In this document: one piece after another, positions 1 to 13,600 of the stretch
How the letters are laid out: each line of letters begins with the position of its first letter
Position numbering within the stretch: position 1 is the first letter of the stretch
NCBI RefSeq assembly: GCF_901709675.1
Contig: NC_051100.1
Coordinates: 3,410,001 to 3,474,000 of the forward strand
Origin: Syngnathus acus
Taxonomy: Eukaryota; Chordata; Actinopteri; Syngnathiformes; Syngnathidae
DNA length: 64,000 nucleotides
Direction of reading: 5' to 3'
Notes under the pieces: generated by a model
The model's input: only the letters and a program-made list of their open reading frames with translations
Database searches by the model: none
What the model was told of the DNA's origin: nothing
Made by a program: the position numbers and the translations under genes

Positions 1-1060
1 TGCAACCCAAAATGCCTGATTACAGCAGGCTGGGCTTTATCGGCTAGACGTAAGGCGCATGGGACACACAGTTGACTTTTGTCTTTAAACTCCTCGAAAA
101 ACTGTCAAAATGAAAAAGACAATGTCATGTCATTCATTGCAAGACATATCAAAGTAAACACTTAGGTATGTGTATATATTTACAACTGAATAGCATAAAC
201 CAAAGAATGACAACTCAATTTAGATGATATATTTTGTGAAAAATAAAACTAGGCACCATCTATGGAATGAATGGTCTTTTGAATGGTCCACGTGATGCTA
301 GCGTTTGAATGAACGTAGTGGACGATGTTAGCATGATAGGCTAACTTTCAAAACATCTGGGAAAGAATTTCCCGTATATATAGTACAAAAGAACACTGAA
401 GAGGACAACGCTAAAGTTGAGAAACTGTTTGACCTCCTAACAACACAAGAGCTTTGATCACGCTTTCGTTCTCAAATCATTGGCACATTTAGCCGCCAGC
501 TAACAACCAAGCTAATAACCAAAAAAGATGCTACCTTAAGGGCCTCCAGACGGTATATTTGACTCGATTCCGCATCCATGGTTACGTTCACAGCCTTAAT
601 AAGCTGTTCACACATGGCAGCTATATGGTCATCCATGGTCGACGTAGCACTGAGTTAATGTTTACAAGCAGTAAACCACCTGCTACACCGTTAGACGACT
701 TAACTAAAAATGCAACGTGCGATAAATGTAACAACCTTTCTCTTGCCGTAGAAGGACGTTTCTGGGAGTTGTAGTTTTATTCGAAATGACACGTTGTCGC
801 ACCCAGTTTGGTTTCTCGTCGGATGTAAATAATTTAGCAATCGTGTTCATACACAAGGATTATGGGTCACAATATCATAAAATAGAGCATTTGAGCCTAA
901 ATATATGTAAAACTCGAGAGCTGTTGGTGAGAACTGTTGTTTAGGCATTTTGTTGGTGGTGTTGGCAAAACGATTGAACTAAGGATAATTATTTTATATA
1001 TATGTTGACATGTTCGATTTAAAAAAAAAAAAAAATATTTCTCAAAGGAAATAACAACGC
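1..1060. other. Upstream intergenic DNA
   Basis: No gene is recognisable. The stretch is AT-rich, with short open frames only; a 71-codon frame at 559-774 resembles no family I know. It probably holds distal 5' flank of the tp53bp2 gene to the right. Confidence 0.5.
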
Positions 1061-1099
1061 GTGAGTGAGTCTTTTTGAACATTTGAGATGCCGTAGCGC

Positions 1100-1238
1100 C
1101 CCCTACCCCGCCCCTCTGCCACCTTCCTCCCTGCTCCTCCTCCTTACGTCACGTCATTCTGGGCTCGGCTGCGAGCTAACGCGCACGGCAGTGCATCAAA
1201 GGCGTAGTTTGTGGTTCTTTCCCTTCGTCTTTTCACGG
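1100..1238 (+). promoter_or_regulatory. tp53bp2: Probable tp53bp2 promoter and non-coding first exon
   Basis: A locally GC-rich stretch carries a GC box (CCCCGCCCC, 1106-1114) and a CRE-like site (TTACGTCA, 1144-1151) with a second ACGTCA half-site overlapping it. It ends in a consensus splice donor (CACGG then GTAAGT at 1239). A splice acceptor (GGCAG) lies at 1479-1483, before the exon with the start codon. The arrangement suggests a TATA-less promoter and a short untranslated first exon; the transcription start cannot be placed from sequence alone. Confidence 0.5.
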
Positions 1239-1483
1239 GTAAGTATCACCTAATAGACGCTCAATTCAATCGAATGTGCGTTTATAAAAAAGCCGTGTGT
1301 CGCGTAGGTGAGAAAACATTTTGGTTTCATGCGTTCATTGAGCTCGTCACGAATGTGTGTAAAGTTGCTTAGTCGAAACTTTCCTAGCTGAGGGGAGGCC
1401 ATGTTATTGGTCGCAACAGGTAGTGGACGTGTGGTTTTCTCCATGATAATTCGAGATAATATTTGTTCTTCTTTTAATGGCAG

Positions 1484-1633
1484 GACGGCGGGTGTTACGG
1501 AGAGGTGAAAGACTCCTTGCCCAAAGCGGCTTCACGGGACTGTGTGGATTAAAGTCGCTCCGCTTTCGACGAAACTCCCAGTGGTGCGGATTCATGCTGA
1601 AGCTAAATGCGGTACGAAGCTAAAATGATGCCG
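1484..1633 (+). other. tp53bp2: tp53bp2 exon with the translation start
   Basis: The exon follows an acceptor at 1482-1483 and ends with ATG ATG CCG directly before the donor GTGAGT at 1634. Joined to the exon at 6937 it gives [11 protein letters not shown], the known ASPP2 N-terminus. This fixes the start at 1625 although only nine coding bases lie here. An earlier ATG at 1593 is out of frame and quickly closed. Confidence 0.85.
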
Positions 1634-4600
1634 GTGAGTTCCGTGATTTGATTCACCTACACCCTTTCCTCCCTGATTATAATCCCATGCCTGATGATCA
1701 CGTGACAGAAAACGTGCCAACCTCAATTTGACGTGGCGAATGTTCAGTCGTTGCTATGGCTGCTGTTGTGTGTCTTTCCTGTCCACTCTGAGGGATCTAT
1801 TGCAAACTGTGACGTATGTCACTGTTGACACTAACGGTATCATCTGGAGACATTTTCCATATTTATATTATGGGTGGGGAGATCACGGTACTTGCGTAAG
1901 GTTTTTCTACGGTGGCGCTACCAGGTACGATTTTATTCATTAATTCGCCAACTCTAATCAGGAATATTTGAAATCATAAGGTCTCCACCGATTAAATGCA
2001 GATTGTTTGGCTTTAGTTGGGACTCTTAAGAGCAGATGCACAGCATTTATTTATTGAAACAACATTGGAAGTATTGTGAAGATTTGCGGATTTTTTTCTG
2101 CAAAACCTAATGACAACTATTTTCTGAAAAATGCACCTGTTTGCACTCATGAACATATTTTTATGGTCTTTCTGCAAAGTTCATGTTCACTTCTAGCGTC
2201 TGCCGAAACCTGATAGTGTGACAGAAGAAAAATGCCTCATGCAAAATTGTCAAATAGTTAAGGATTCCTCAGACTGGTGCTTCTAGTAAGACAACTCAGT
2301 GAATGAATCACTTTTAGCGGCGGCTACTAGGTTGCATTTAGACGACTTCCTCCTGTCGTGTGACCTGCGCCCGCTACTTCCCACCACCGGCCGTAAATAT
2401 CGGCGTCCTTTCATTATCAAGTACATTTACCCCCTCGGCTGGCGTTAGTTGAATTTATATGCACGTGTTTGAATGAGATACAGGCCCCTGGGAAAAAACA
2501 AAACAAAACGGTATCTGTACACCATGGCCGATTGTCTCGACGTGACAGACGTAACCCATGGCTCTTGCTTGTCCAGGCCAGGGGGGGCTGGAGGCGGCTG
2601 AGAATGCAGTGTTGTAATTGCTTCCCGGGATTGTAAATAGAGGGGGAGGGGCTTCTTTAGCGAACACAATGAGCCGCCGCAGAGACTCTTCAGCTGTGTA
2701 ATGTCACGAGCAGATTGTTTCTGTGCTGATAAGTGACAGGCGCCATATAAATCACGTGACGCTGATTTATTGTCCCGCTCCATTCAAACCTGCCTTTTTT
2801 TCCCAGATGTGATGTTCAGTCACCGACCTCTTCCTCATTCTTCTCCCGTGAAAAGCGCAGCTTATTGATAGGCCTCCCTTTCTGAACGCACGTTGGTACA
2901 TATTTGTCCTTTTTTTTTTTCTTTCTAGCTGCGAAACCACAACACCGTGTCTCCGGTATGTCACGTCGGTGGGAAAATGAGCGCTTGTGTGTCAACACAA
3001 AGCGGGCGTGCTTTCTCTGCATAGACTTTGTGCCGGGGCCGTACGGTTGTTACATAAGCACGTCAGCACCGGGGTTGGTCAACGGCCAAGCTTTGGACTG
3101 TTATCTTCAGAGGAAGAATTAGGGGAGTGAATATCGATGGCAAGAAGTTACGCTTATGTTTGTCAATTTGTTTTCTGAGCGTTGAGTTCGACGGCCGCAT
3201 GTCGTACAGAATTTAGCGCCCAAGTGGTACAATGTGGCGGCTCAATATGAGGAAACCCAAGGAGCTCCGTGTTCAGGTTTGGGGGGGGTACTAGCCTGGA
3301 CTTTGTCCTTTTCAGTTTGTCCCCCACCTGACAGATGATGATGTCGACCAGGGTGCTGATTATAAAATACCTCGCCCAAGACAAAAAATCCATTTGGGCA
3401 GAGTCAAAAAGTCCATCTGGGTGCTTTCTGCTGCCTTGCCCTTTTTTGAAGGACTCATGATGACATATTGGAGCCGTGTCAAGTGGGAAGGCTGCGGCTG
3501 GGGGGGGGGGGGGACAGCTGTTGACGGCCATCCAGGGAAATGCTGCTGCAGTGTCCCACCACCGGCTAGTAATCACATTGGGAGGTGACTTGATTCATTT
3601 GCTTACCTCAGCGAGAAGCAAAAAGTGTGCAAGGAGTCCACTAAGATTAGCCTGCGGAGGAATCAGCAAGGATACGACTTTTGGAGTTGCTTACTCTGTT
3701 TACCCCTCAAGGCATTCGATTGGACGTTTTGTGTCCAAGGGATACGAGAGCGGTCAATAAAACACTGAGAAAATTAATGGAATAATTTGATGGATGGACA
3801 GTCGACTCGATTGCATCTGATTTTTTGTGTACGAAGCTCAGCAGGTTGTCGCATTGAATTATTTGATCGTGCCAAGCCGCACAAATCAATGTTGCGAAAA
3901 GTCAACTTTCTCTTGCGTTGTCCCGCAGGGGTGAATACAAAGAAGTAATTGAGAGCACAAAAATGTAGTTCTGCACAGATCGACAGACGGGATAGCTTAT
4001 CTCACTTGGACCAGTTTCCAAATGCAGATAATAAATTCTTTCTGTGAGCGCTCTTTGTTTTTCTTCTTCTTCTTTCCGAGCCAGTACCGATGGGGAATGC
4101 AAGAGGATGACCTTACATTTGCCGGTGACTCGATTACAAAGCCATCCATCCCCCTGTGATCCGACCGTCCCCGCAAAAAGAGCAAAGTGCCCGACAGAGC
4201 GCTTTCATCCCTCTTAACTTAATATCACGTTTGAACGATGATCCTCGGAGGCAAATTGACCCTGACAAGGAGAATGAGGGACTCGTGGATTGAGATTGAT
4301 GCTGGTGTTTTATTTTTTTCCGTCAAACGGCAATTTTCAAACTCTGACGATACACTAGCTGGAAGACGTAAATGATTGGCTGTGGCGGCGGTGTTGATGT
4401 TTGAAAACTCTCTGATCTTCTCACAGTCCAAACAACCCCCTCAAGCTACTTAAGAGCCCCGGTTCCATCTGCCGCCGGGCTCTTCCGAATGAGCCCAAGG
4501 CCGAATAGCTATCGAAAGTCTCAAGTTGTTGAGCTCGGTATGCCTCAGTAAGTTTCGGAATGCTGACCTGGCTTGCTTTCAAATCGCATCCGTCATAGCA

Positions 4601-7600
4601 GCGCGACACACTGATGAATTCCGAGGAACCCACATCGTACCGTGTCAGGCGGTATGCAAACGAGATTTTTTTTTTTTTTTTTTAAATCCACAACATTTCC
4701 ATACCTCCCCACGAGCGTGAAAGTATAAAGAGGCCAACTATTGTTTTCACGTCTGACCCAGTTGTTTTATCAACCTAGTTGCCTTTCCTCTTCCATCCAG
4801 TTCAATTCATCAGCCCTTTTTCCCAAGATGGCAAATTCCGTTCCCATCCTCGCCGCTTTCCCTACGATCTCGATGAATGACTTTGTAATTTTTGAGTGAC
4901 CCCCAAAAAAAAAAAAAAAATCATTCCTTGCGTCATGCTTCGTCATCTGCTGGCACTGTCAACTGCCTATAGAGTCGCAACAAGCGCAGCTTAAGCTTAT
5001 CGTTGTAATACTGAGCCTGCTGAGAAGCTGTATTTTTTTTATATTAATATATGTATAGCAGATTATATTAATCCCCGAGATGCGATTCCAATGCCTCGTT
5101 GGTATCGCAGCTTTACTTTAACAGTGAAAGCCGACTGAGCTCAAGCCGGCACGGCCGCGCTGTAATTGCCAGTTTGTCATTTCGAAGCTGTCGTAGCCGT
5201 CCGACATGTCGGGAACCGGGACCGCCGCGTCTCTGAACTCTTATGACGATCGGAGGAATAGATTCGCCTTCCTAGCTTGGCCTCGGGTCAAAGTACTTGC
5301 CTCTTGTTTGGTTGCCTCAGGCAGCGCGTTCTCAGAAATTCTACTGTTTGTTTTGACAGCCTCATCCGGTTTAATTTTTTGCGTCATACTCTTCAGATGA
5401 ATGTTGTTTCCTTGCAAATTGTCAGACCAAGGGCAAAAAAAAAATGAACACGCCTGTCAGTAACTGTCAACGAGAATTTATTCATTTCCTAATTAGTAGG
5501 ATTATATTCAGGAATTGATTACCCAAAATGTACACAAAGTGCACATACCTGCAGTGTCCCACATTAAATGTTTACTTGCTCGGTACAAGCTCATTTTGGC
5601 CTCGGCACATTAACTTTAGTGCAAAAAGGAATTGGCTCTTCAGCAGGCATCACTGTTTTCGCACCCCCCCCCTGCTGTGTTGTCTCTCCTCCACTCTCCA
5701 AATATTAACAGGGTCATTTGAATGTCCTACATTGCTGGGAAGTTTTGATGATGTCAGCCGCTCTGCTTTTGCTAGAACCCCCGAGTCACTGGGCGTTCAT
5801 CATGGCGGCTAACAAACCAGGTTGGCAGCAACGGCGATGAGTCGGAAATGTCGCTTTTGTCGTCATCCCGGTTGTTGTTTAAAGCTTCCTCATCGGCCCG
5901 TGACTCACGGCGTTATCTGCATCCTAATAGCGCAGACCTTATTTGTTGTCATCCGCCTTTCACACGGGAGGAACTACCACGTGCATGTTGCTATGGAAAC
6001 GTGACTCCTTACAAAGGCAACCTCGATTAGTTTAGTTTCTAGCTAATAGCTTTGGCTGCCTCGCATACTCGTTCCCACAAAGCCTTTGTAGCCGCGACCC
6101 GGCCGACCTCGTGTCTTCCCATCGCGGCCCCCGTAGGCCGCAACGTACCCAGAATAGAATCCATTTGAGGGAATAAAGGAAAAGGACAAACCGCTATGTC
6201 CACTTTATTTTCCTTAGCTTTTTTTATTTTTTTTATTTTAGCCTTATCAAAGCTGCCATTTCTACCATATGATCAGATTACATCTGAGAGCATATTCCTC
6301 TGTTGGCCCCAAAGCCTTTCAGGCATGAGATTAAACGAGATTAGATTAGTCTCAGATGTATTGTCACGCCACTATTAAATGCAGTTTGAGCAGAAGCGCA
6401 CAAGGCTTTTAAGTGCAAAGTGACGCGCACGTTGCTAATATAGCGCCGAGGAATTGACAGCCACCCCAAAAAGGTTTGTAGTTGCCTATGGATGCCACAC
6501 GATGGCAGCAAAGCGCGAGATCGAATGTATTTTATTTTTTTTCCCTTACCATGATCCACTGACAAAAAGTTATTTGATTCGTTCAATTCTTTGTAGCTGA
6601 AGCAGAAAACCAGCCCATATTGAAACTAAAGGGCTTAGCCAAGCCGTGGAAATCGTCACAGTGGTGTCAACACGAGTTAGCAGATACTTGGCAGCGGGTG
6701 AAATGGAATTTTGGAAACCGGCCTCTGATTTCTGCGTTGACAAAGAGGAATGTGGGCCGGACTGCTGATACTGCTATCAGTGAAGCAAGACACACACACA
6801 GGCTGAAATAAAATGCCAATTGTTCATGTTAGTCGTGTGGAAATTTCCATTCATTTCCATAAGGGAAGAAGATTTGAGCCAGGAGTGTTTTGATTGCAAT
6901 CAACATTTGTCTGATCTGGCCTCTCTTTGTCCGCAGATGTTCCTGACAGTTTACCTCAGTAACAATGATCAACATTTTACTGAGGTCCCCATCACTCCGG
7001 AAACGCTGTGTCGGGACGTGGTGGACTTGTGCAAGGAGGCGGGGGAAACCGACTGTCACCTGTCAGAAGTGTGGCGCGGATCCGGTAAGCGACCATCTTG
7101 TTTGTTTCCGAGAAAGAGCTGCGTGTTCATCTGCATGGGGATTTTTTATTTTTTTTGAAGGCCTCAACACTCTTAAATGCAAATGGGATCCATAATCTCG
7201 GCAACAAACTAACACTCAGACCCCATTGAGCATCTCATCCATTCCTGAGGAGCTTTAAGGAGGTAGTTGCGTCTGTGTTACCACGGCGACACCGCGCCAA
7301 TTACCATGTTTGAGGACTTTGCAAAAAGGGGGACAGACCGCCCAAAAGCCATTTCGCAGCACAGAATATTCTCTCCCACTTTCTGCTCGACTGCAACGTG
7401 TTATGATACGGAACGGCTCGAATCAATCGTTTCCGGAATGGGTAATGAATGACTTTGGCTCTGTTATCGGCAAGCGCATCAATCATGGTGGCTAAGGTCA
7501 TGTGACCCGCGTGCGGCTTTGATTCGGTCACTATGATGAATTAATGTGACGTGTGGCTCGTTTGTGTTCATTCTGCGCTTTGAACCCGAGTAAACGTTCG

Positions 7601-10600
7601 CCGCCTCCGTGTCGCAGAGCGAGCTGTCGGGGACGGAGAGCGGATGCTGGACGTGCTCCAACGAAGAGGACAACACAGGGCGGAGGTGCGCTTCTTTCTG
7701 CGTCACAACCGAGCGCCAAGTTGGGAATCCGGTAAGACAATGCCTCGTATTTTCAAAGACCGAGCGGCATTAGAACACGACGTCTCCCAGTCAGATTGGC
7801 ATAATCTCGTTACCTTTCTGTTTTCCTTAAGAAGAGAGAAAACCTGAGTATTTTTGGTGGCGTGCGATCCTCTCAGCCTTCAGTTGCGTAACTAAGCCCT
7901 CTTTGCCCCCTCGCCGCTTGAGTCTGGCCTAGAGATTAGATGCGTGTTTTCTCTTCCTGTTGTCTTAGCCCCGCTTATTTCCCCACAGTTGACTCATCTC
8001 ACACTTTTTTATTTTTAATTTATGATGCTAGCTGACTATAAAAAGAAAAATCTTATTATTAGTACGTATTTGGGTCTTATATTTGACCCGTTTGCCTGTT
8101 TACCGTAATAGTATGTCAAGGGTCATCCAAAGCCATTATGCAAGCTAAAGGGCTTTGGTCATGGGGCAGGGCTTTATTGGATCTCGACTCCCCAGCCGTA
8201 AAAATGTAAGCAACCTGTTCCGGCGCTCCGTAGCGTCGCCGCCCCCTCGTGTAAGCAAAATAAGCGTCCTTGCGGGACCCCTCCCACCGCTCGCTTGGTT
8301 ACGTATGAAGTTAAATCCCGAGGAATGCTCGTTTCCCAGAGGAGGGGAGATGGTTGAGCGGCAGCCAGCCTTTTTGTTTGACATCCTTCTGATATGCATC
8401 CAGCACCTGCCAGATAGGGGACAATTTTTTTTTTTTTAAATACATACTCATGTCTGACAGAGTATTCTACCATTTTGCTTCCTTAGGGGGCTCCAGAGGT
8501 TCTGAGCCAAAGAGAAATGGAGTGAAGGGCCATTCAGACCGAAGGATGGAAAATGGGGTGAGTGCCTGAATCGATCACATTTTTTTACTATTTCAAAAAT
8601 ATATGTTAGATACTCTGAAGGACCTTAATTTTGTAATTAAAAATATATTTTTTTTTTTTGTCTGATTGACTTTGAAATAAAAATGTCTCTGCATTGCTTT
8701 GATAAACATGCAAGTCAAATTTATTTTGCAGTCATTATTATCCTAAACCTTTTTTGAATGACTTTTTCCTCCAGCTGTCAACTCCCAGGATGGACATGAC
8801 TTTAGCCGAGCTCCAGGAGATGGCAGCCAGGCAGCAGCAGCAGATCGAAGCCCAACAGCAACTCCTCGCTTCCAAGGTACAAACCGGCGGCGCCAGGGAA
8901 GGAAGATGAAAGGCCCAGACCGGGGCCGGTCGAGATGATTGGATATGGAGGATGAAGAGCTTAAGTGGTAGTGGCGGTGATAAAAGTAACAGCCAATGGA
9001 AGGAGATTAAAGGAGGGCTAGGTTGGGGAAAAAGGAAAATGATGATTGTAAGATGAAGAGTTTTGTTTTTTCTCACCCTGACAGGTAAGATGAATTGCCG
9101 CAGGTGAATTGTTTCGAATTTGAGATGCCTGAGACAGATGCCTCTTATGCATTCTCAAGAAACACCACAGCTCATGTTCATGAGACAACCGCAAATATTT
9201 GTACTGCTACTTGAGTGCACTGTACGTGTGCCCACCAGGAGCAGCGCCTGCGCTACTTGAAGCAGCAGGAGCAGCGTCATCAGCATCACATCTCCGAACA
9301 GGAGAAGCTCCAGCGCCTGCGCGACAACATCGAGAACCAGGAGGGTCGCCTCAAAAAGGTCCGAGCCCTCAAGGGCCAAGTGGAGCAGAAGCGCCTCAGC
9401 AACGGCAAACTAGGTAAACGACATCAGATGTGGATTTACGAACCAATTGTTACGCTCAACGCTTTCCTTTTTTTGTGTGCAGTGGAGGAGATCGAGCAGA
9501 TGAACAACCTCTTCCAGCAGAAGCAGAGAGAGCTGGTGATGGCCGCGTCCAAGGTGGAAGACCTTAGCCGACAGCTGGACTTGCTCAAAAGTGGCAAAGT
9601 GGACAAATTCCACGACCACCAGAGCTCCGTGGTTGAACTGGAGCGACTCTACAAGGAGCTACAGGTAAGTCAAATCCACGTCAATTCAGCTTCTCTTCCG
9701 TGAGGTTGAACCCGTTGGTGTCTCGTCAGCTGAGGAACAAGCTCAACCAGGACCAAAACTCCAAGCTGCAGCAGCAGCGCGAGAACCTGAACAAGCGCAA
9801 CATGGAGGCAACCGCCATGGACAAGAGGATCAGCGAGCTCCGTGATCGGCTCTGGAAGAAGAAGGCGGCGCTGCAGCAGAAAGAGAACGTACCTGTAAGA
9901 GCCGCTCGCACGCACGCATCACTCAAGCGATTTGAATCAAGTGACCGCATTTAGGAACAGCGCCCTCTAGTGGCCGCTTTCTAACCGAATTAAAGGCAGA
10001 CTCTCTTTGCTGTGCGAGGCTCTGCTGGTCGTTCCACTTTGGCTCGTCTGGAGGTAAACACCTCCCGTTACGTGCCAGTGGATTTACAAGTGCCCTGCTG
10101 ACATTGCAGACAAGCCGTAATGTCAGGGGAGATGTTATCATCTCTGCCTTGCAACAGGAAAAGGGCGCGATCGACCGGTTTTCCTTAAAGGGCACACAAC
10201 CATCTTTCTTTTTAGTGGGGGGGGGCAAAGAATAGTCTTGGTGGTGGAATGAAATGAACCTAAAAAGCCCTTTTTTTTTTTTTTTATACATCATGTACAA
10301 ATAAGTAGGACGAGGGTGTCTCATTTTGACGGGAGGTCCATAAAAGGTTCTTGCAAGGAGGTGATTCACCCACCCTGCCCGGAATCACAATGAGCGGGTC
10401 TTTTTCACAGCCATACAAAGGAGGAGGAGGAAAAAAAAAAAAAAAGCATCCCAAGCTGCTCTCTCCTCCAACTCGACAACTGACATAGAACACACACACA
10501 CTCCCCTGACTAAAAGCTAGTCGTCCTCTCTGAGTCACCGAGTTCAGCAGAGCCCAAGAGTTGGGGGGTACTACTTTTTTTCCTTGAACTGCTCTTCCAT

Positions 10601-13600
10601 GTTTGTGTTTGTGTTCTCCCAAGAATGGCTATCCCAGTAAAGAGAGGGCTTCAAAAGACACACATCCTCAGGTAATCCAAACTAGCGTCGGCGGGAACAT
10701 CTGTACCCTGTTTTGCGCTCATATTTGCTCGGCTCTTCATTTCAACTGAATTAGTCGCTTTACGTCACACGTTTTGATGTTGGTGGACAAGTTTTAGGGT
10801 CTAAATCACTTTTGTCCCGGCGAGTCAAAATGCACGCTATCCGATTACTAAATCCTAAATGTTTTTATTTATGTTCCGACCCCCAGGTGCCTTCCGATGG
10901 CCCGGCCAGTCAACCGCAGCCAGGTGGTCCTTCTCGCGTGGCAGCCGTCGGCCCGTACATCCAGTCGTCCACGTTGCCCCGCGGCGGTTCGGCCAGACAC
11001 GAGCTGCTCGTAAAACCGGCCCACCCGGACGGCACCGCCGCCTTGTACGATCCGCAGCGGATGCCCGGATCAGGTGAGCGCGTGCTGGATGAAGATTTAA
11101 AAACCGGACCTGCTCCCGTTTGTCTGTTTTTGAAATGTGACTAGTCCGAAATGACTCTCGACGACGACAAATATTTAGCTAAGTCAACAGACTGACATTT
11201 GACTAGACTGTGCTGCCCCCAGCAGGAGCAGAGAGGCGTGACGCTCCCAATGCTCATGACGTCACTCTGAGCTCGGAAGGTAGAGCGTTAGCCCACCCCG
11301 GTTGGTTTGCCGTGTTTGTTCCTGAGCATCAGCTTTGTTTCCTTTCTTGACTTTTTTTTTATCGTTGTTGTTGCGGTGACTGTTTGATGTGGACTTTGTG
11401 AAAGAGAGCTATTAAGTGCTCTTAGTTTCATTTTGCTATTCTCCAAAAAATTAGTAGCTTGTAGGCCAACAATTCCTTTCATATTTAAGATGTATTTGCT
11501 CAGATAGCCGCAGCCTCCGCTAACGTGTCCAGCTCTCAGGCCAATATTGTTTTTTGTTTTGTGTTGTTCCCTTTGGAATGCATCTTCCTCAGAAGCCATG
11601 TTCTTACTTGAACCTCTGAAAGAACTTCGAGCCAAGAGAAAAGGTAGAGGGAGAAAAAAAGTGTTGTTGGGTGTGCTTCTCACGAGCTTTCTGTTTATTT
11701 TTGTGAGTGAGGAAAGGACGCCTTGTTCTTTTTTGTTTGTTTTGTGATCCTCCTTAGTTGGAGTGCCTTTGAAATCAAACCTCAACTCGTTTCCATCCTT
11801 TTTGAGTTGCAGTGTCATTACGCGGCTCAGATTATACCCACGGTGTGATGTTTGTTTGCTTAAGAGCGAGCTTTCAGACAAATTAAACCTGATTTGGAAT
11901 AAATTTAGCCCCTCAAATGTGAACAGCAACACTTTATTTCATGATCTGCTCACTTGTGTGTCTCTCAGGGATCCAATCTTCAAATCTGGAGTCCAATGGT
12001 CACGCTCCAGCTTCTTCAACACTCCCACGAATGACGTCTCACTCTCGCAAAGACCAAGGTAACAAGAAACAATTGTGCAAAGGAGATATGAAAGACCTAC
12101 AAAATGGTGGTTTTGTTTGAGCTTTAAATTGAACAATTGTTTTTTTGTGGTCTTGCGATAAGATGACCCTGAGCCCAAAAGGGATAGAAAGGTGCGTCCG
12201 TTTTCCATGTTTGAGGCAACCGACGTTCCCGCCACCTCGCTCCGCAAAAACCAGAGCAGCGATGACTTAGTTAGGGATGCCCAGGTGAGAAGCAAAATAT
12301 ATCCAACGTTGCAGAAAGACATTGTCTCATTCATTTTGTCATCTTAGTCTGCTCCCAAGGCTCCAGTCAAGGTCCCACCACCCGTGCCTAGCAAACCAAA
12401 AGGCCCAAATGTCATCCCGTACGGCAAACAGGGCTTCAACACGGGCACCTTCCCTAAAGCCAAGCCACACCACAGCCAAGCTCAGCCTGGCCACGGCCAC
12501 GTCCCTCTCCCGCCCTCCCAGAGCCAGACGCTCCCCCTGCCTCCGAAGCAGGACCCTCCGCCCGCAGCCACCGTGCGACCTTTCACCCCGGAGCTGCCCT
12601 CCTCCAAGCCGCAGACCCTCGCCGCCAGCTCCATCTATTCCATGTACACCCAGCAGGCTGGCATCCAGGGGGCCCTCAGCAGGTTTCAGGGCCGCACCAA
12701 CGGCTTTGTCAGTGGTAAGCCTTTCACAAAAGGGCAATGTGGCGTTGCTTGAACTACGCGAATGCCATGGCTTCTTATCACCTGTTTTCTTTGCAGTGTA
12801 CGGAAAGCCGGTGATTCCCGGTGGAGGCTCCCAGCACCCAGAGAACCCCTACTTGGAACGTCGCTCCCCGGCACATGAATCCGAGGTGGACCACAGCGGA
12901 GCCAACTACACGGCTCCCAGTCCGTCCGAGGGAGGCCACGCGGAGACGGAGCGCATCCCGCGACCCCTCAGCCCCACCAAGCTGCTCCCGTTCATTTCCA
13001 ACCCTTACCGGCACCAGAGCGACGGCGACCTGGAGGCGCTCAGGAAGAAGCTCTCCAACGCCCCCAGGCCCCTGAAGAAACGCAGCTCCATCACGGAGCC
13101 GGAGGGACCCGCCGGGCCCAACATTCAGAAGCTCCTCTACCAGAAAACCACTCTGGCAGCCATGGAGACCACAATCATCACACCGGCCACTCCCACTTTT
13201 GCTGGAGAAACTGAAAAGGGGGCGGAGCTACCCGTGGGACCGCACCACCCGGGCCCCTTGAGCGATGTCGAGCACCACCCGGCGGATCTGGGACGACCTG
13301 TGGAGGGACCCCAGTACCCAGGTGGGAACGTTCACCTTCAGGCTCCCGCCGAGCAAACCCGGCCACCCTCCGGCCTCCTCGACGCAGAACACATCGTCCC
13401 CCCTCCTCCTCCGTCACACCCGGCCCCTCGCCCCGAAGACACGCTCTTCCCACCACCCCCGGCCCATGCCAGTATGGAAGACCCGCTTCCAAACCTCCCT
13501 CCGCCGCCTCCGGAAGGTTTCCTGGAAGAGTTCCCGCCTTACCCGCCGCCGCCGTACCCGAGTGGAGCAGAGCAGGACAGCCTGGGAGAGGACACCTTTA

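Noticed and set aside
559-774. 71-codon frame at the left edge
   Set aside because: No similarity, no codon signal, no promoter or splice context.
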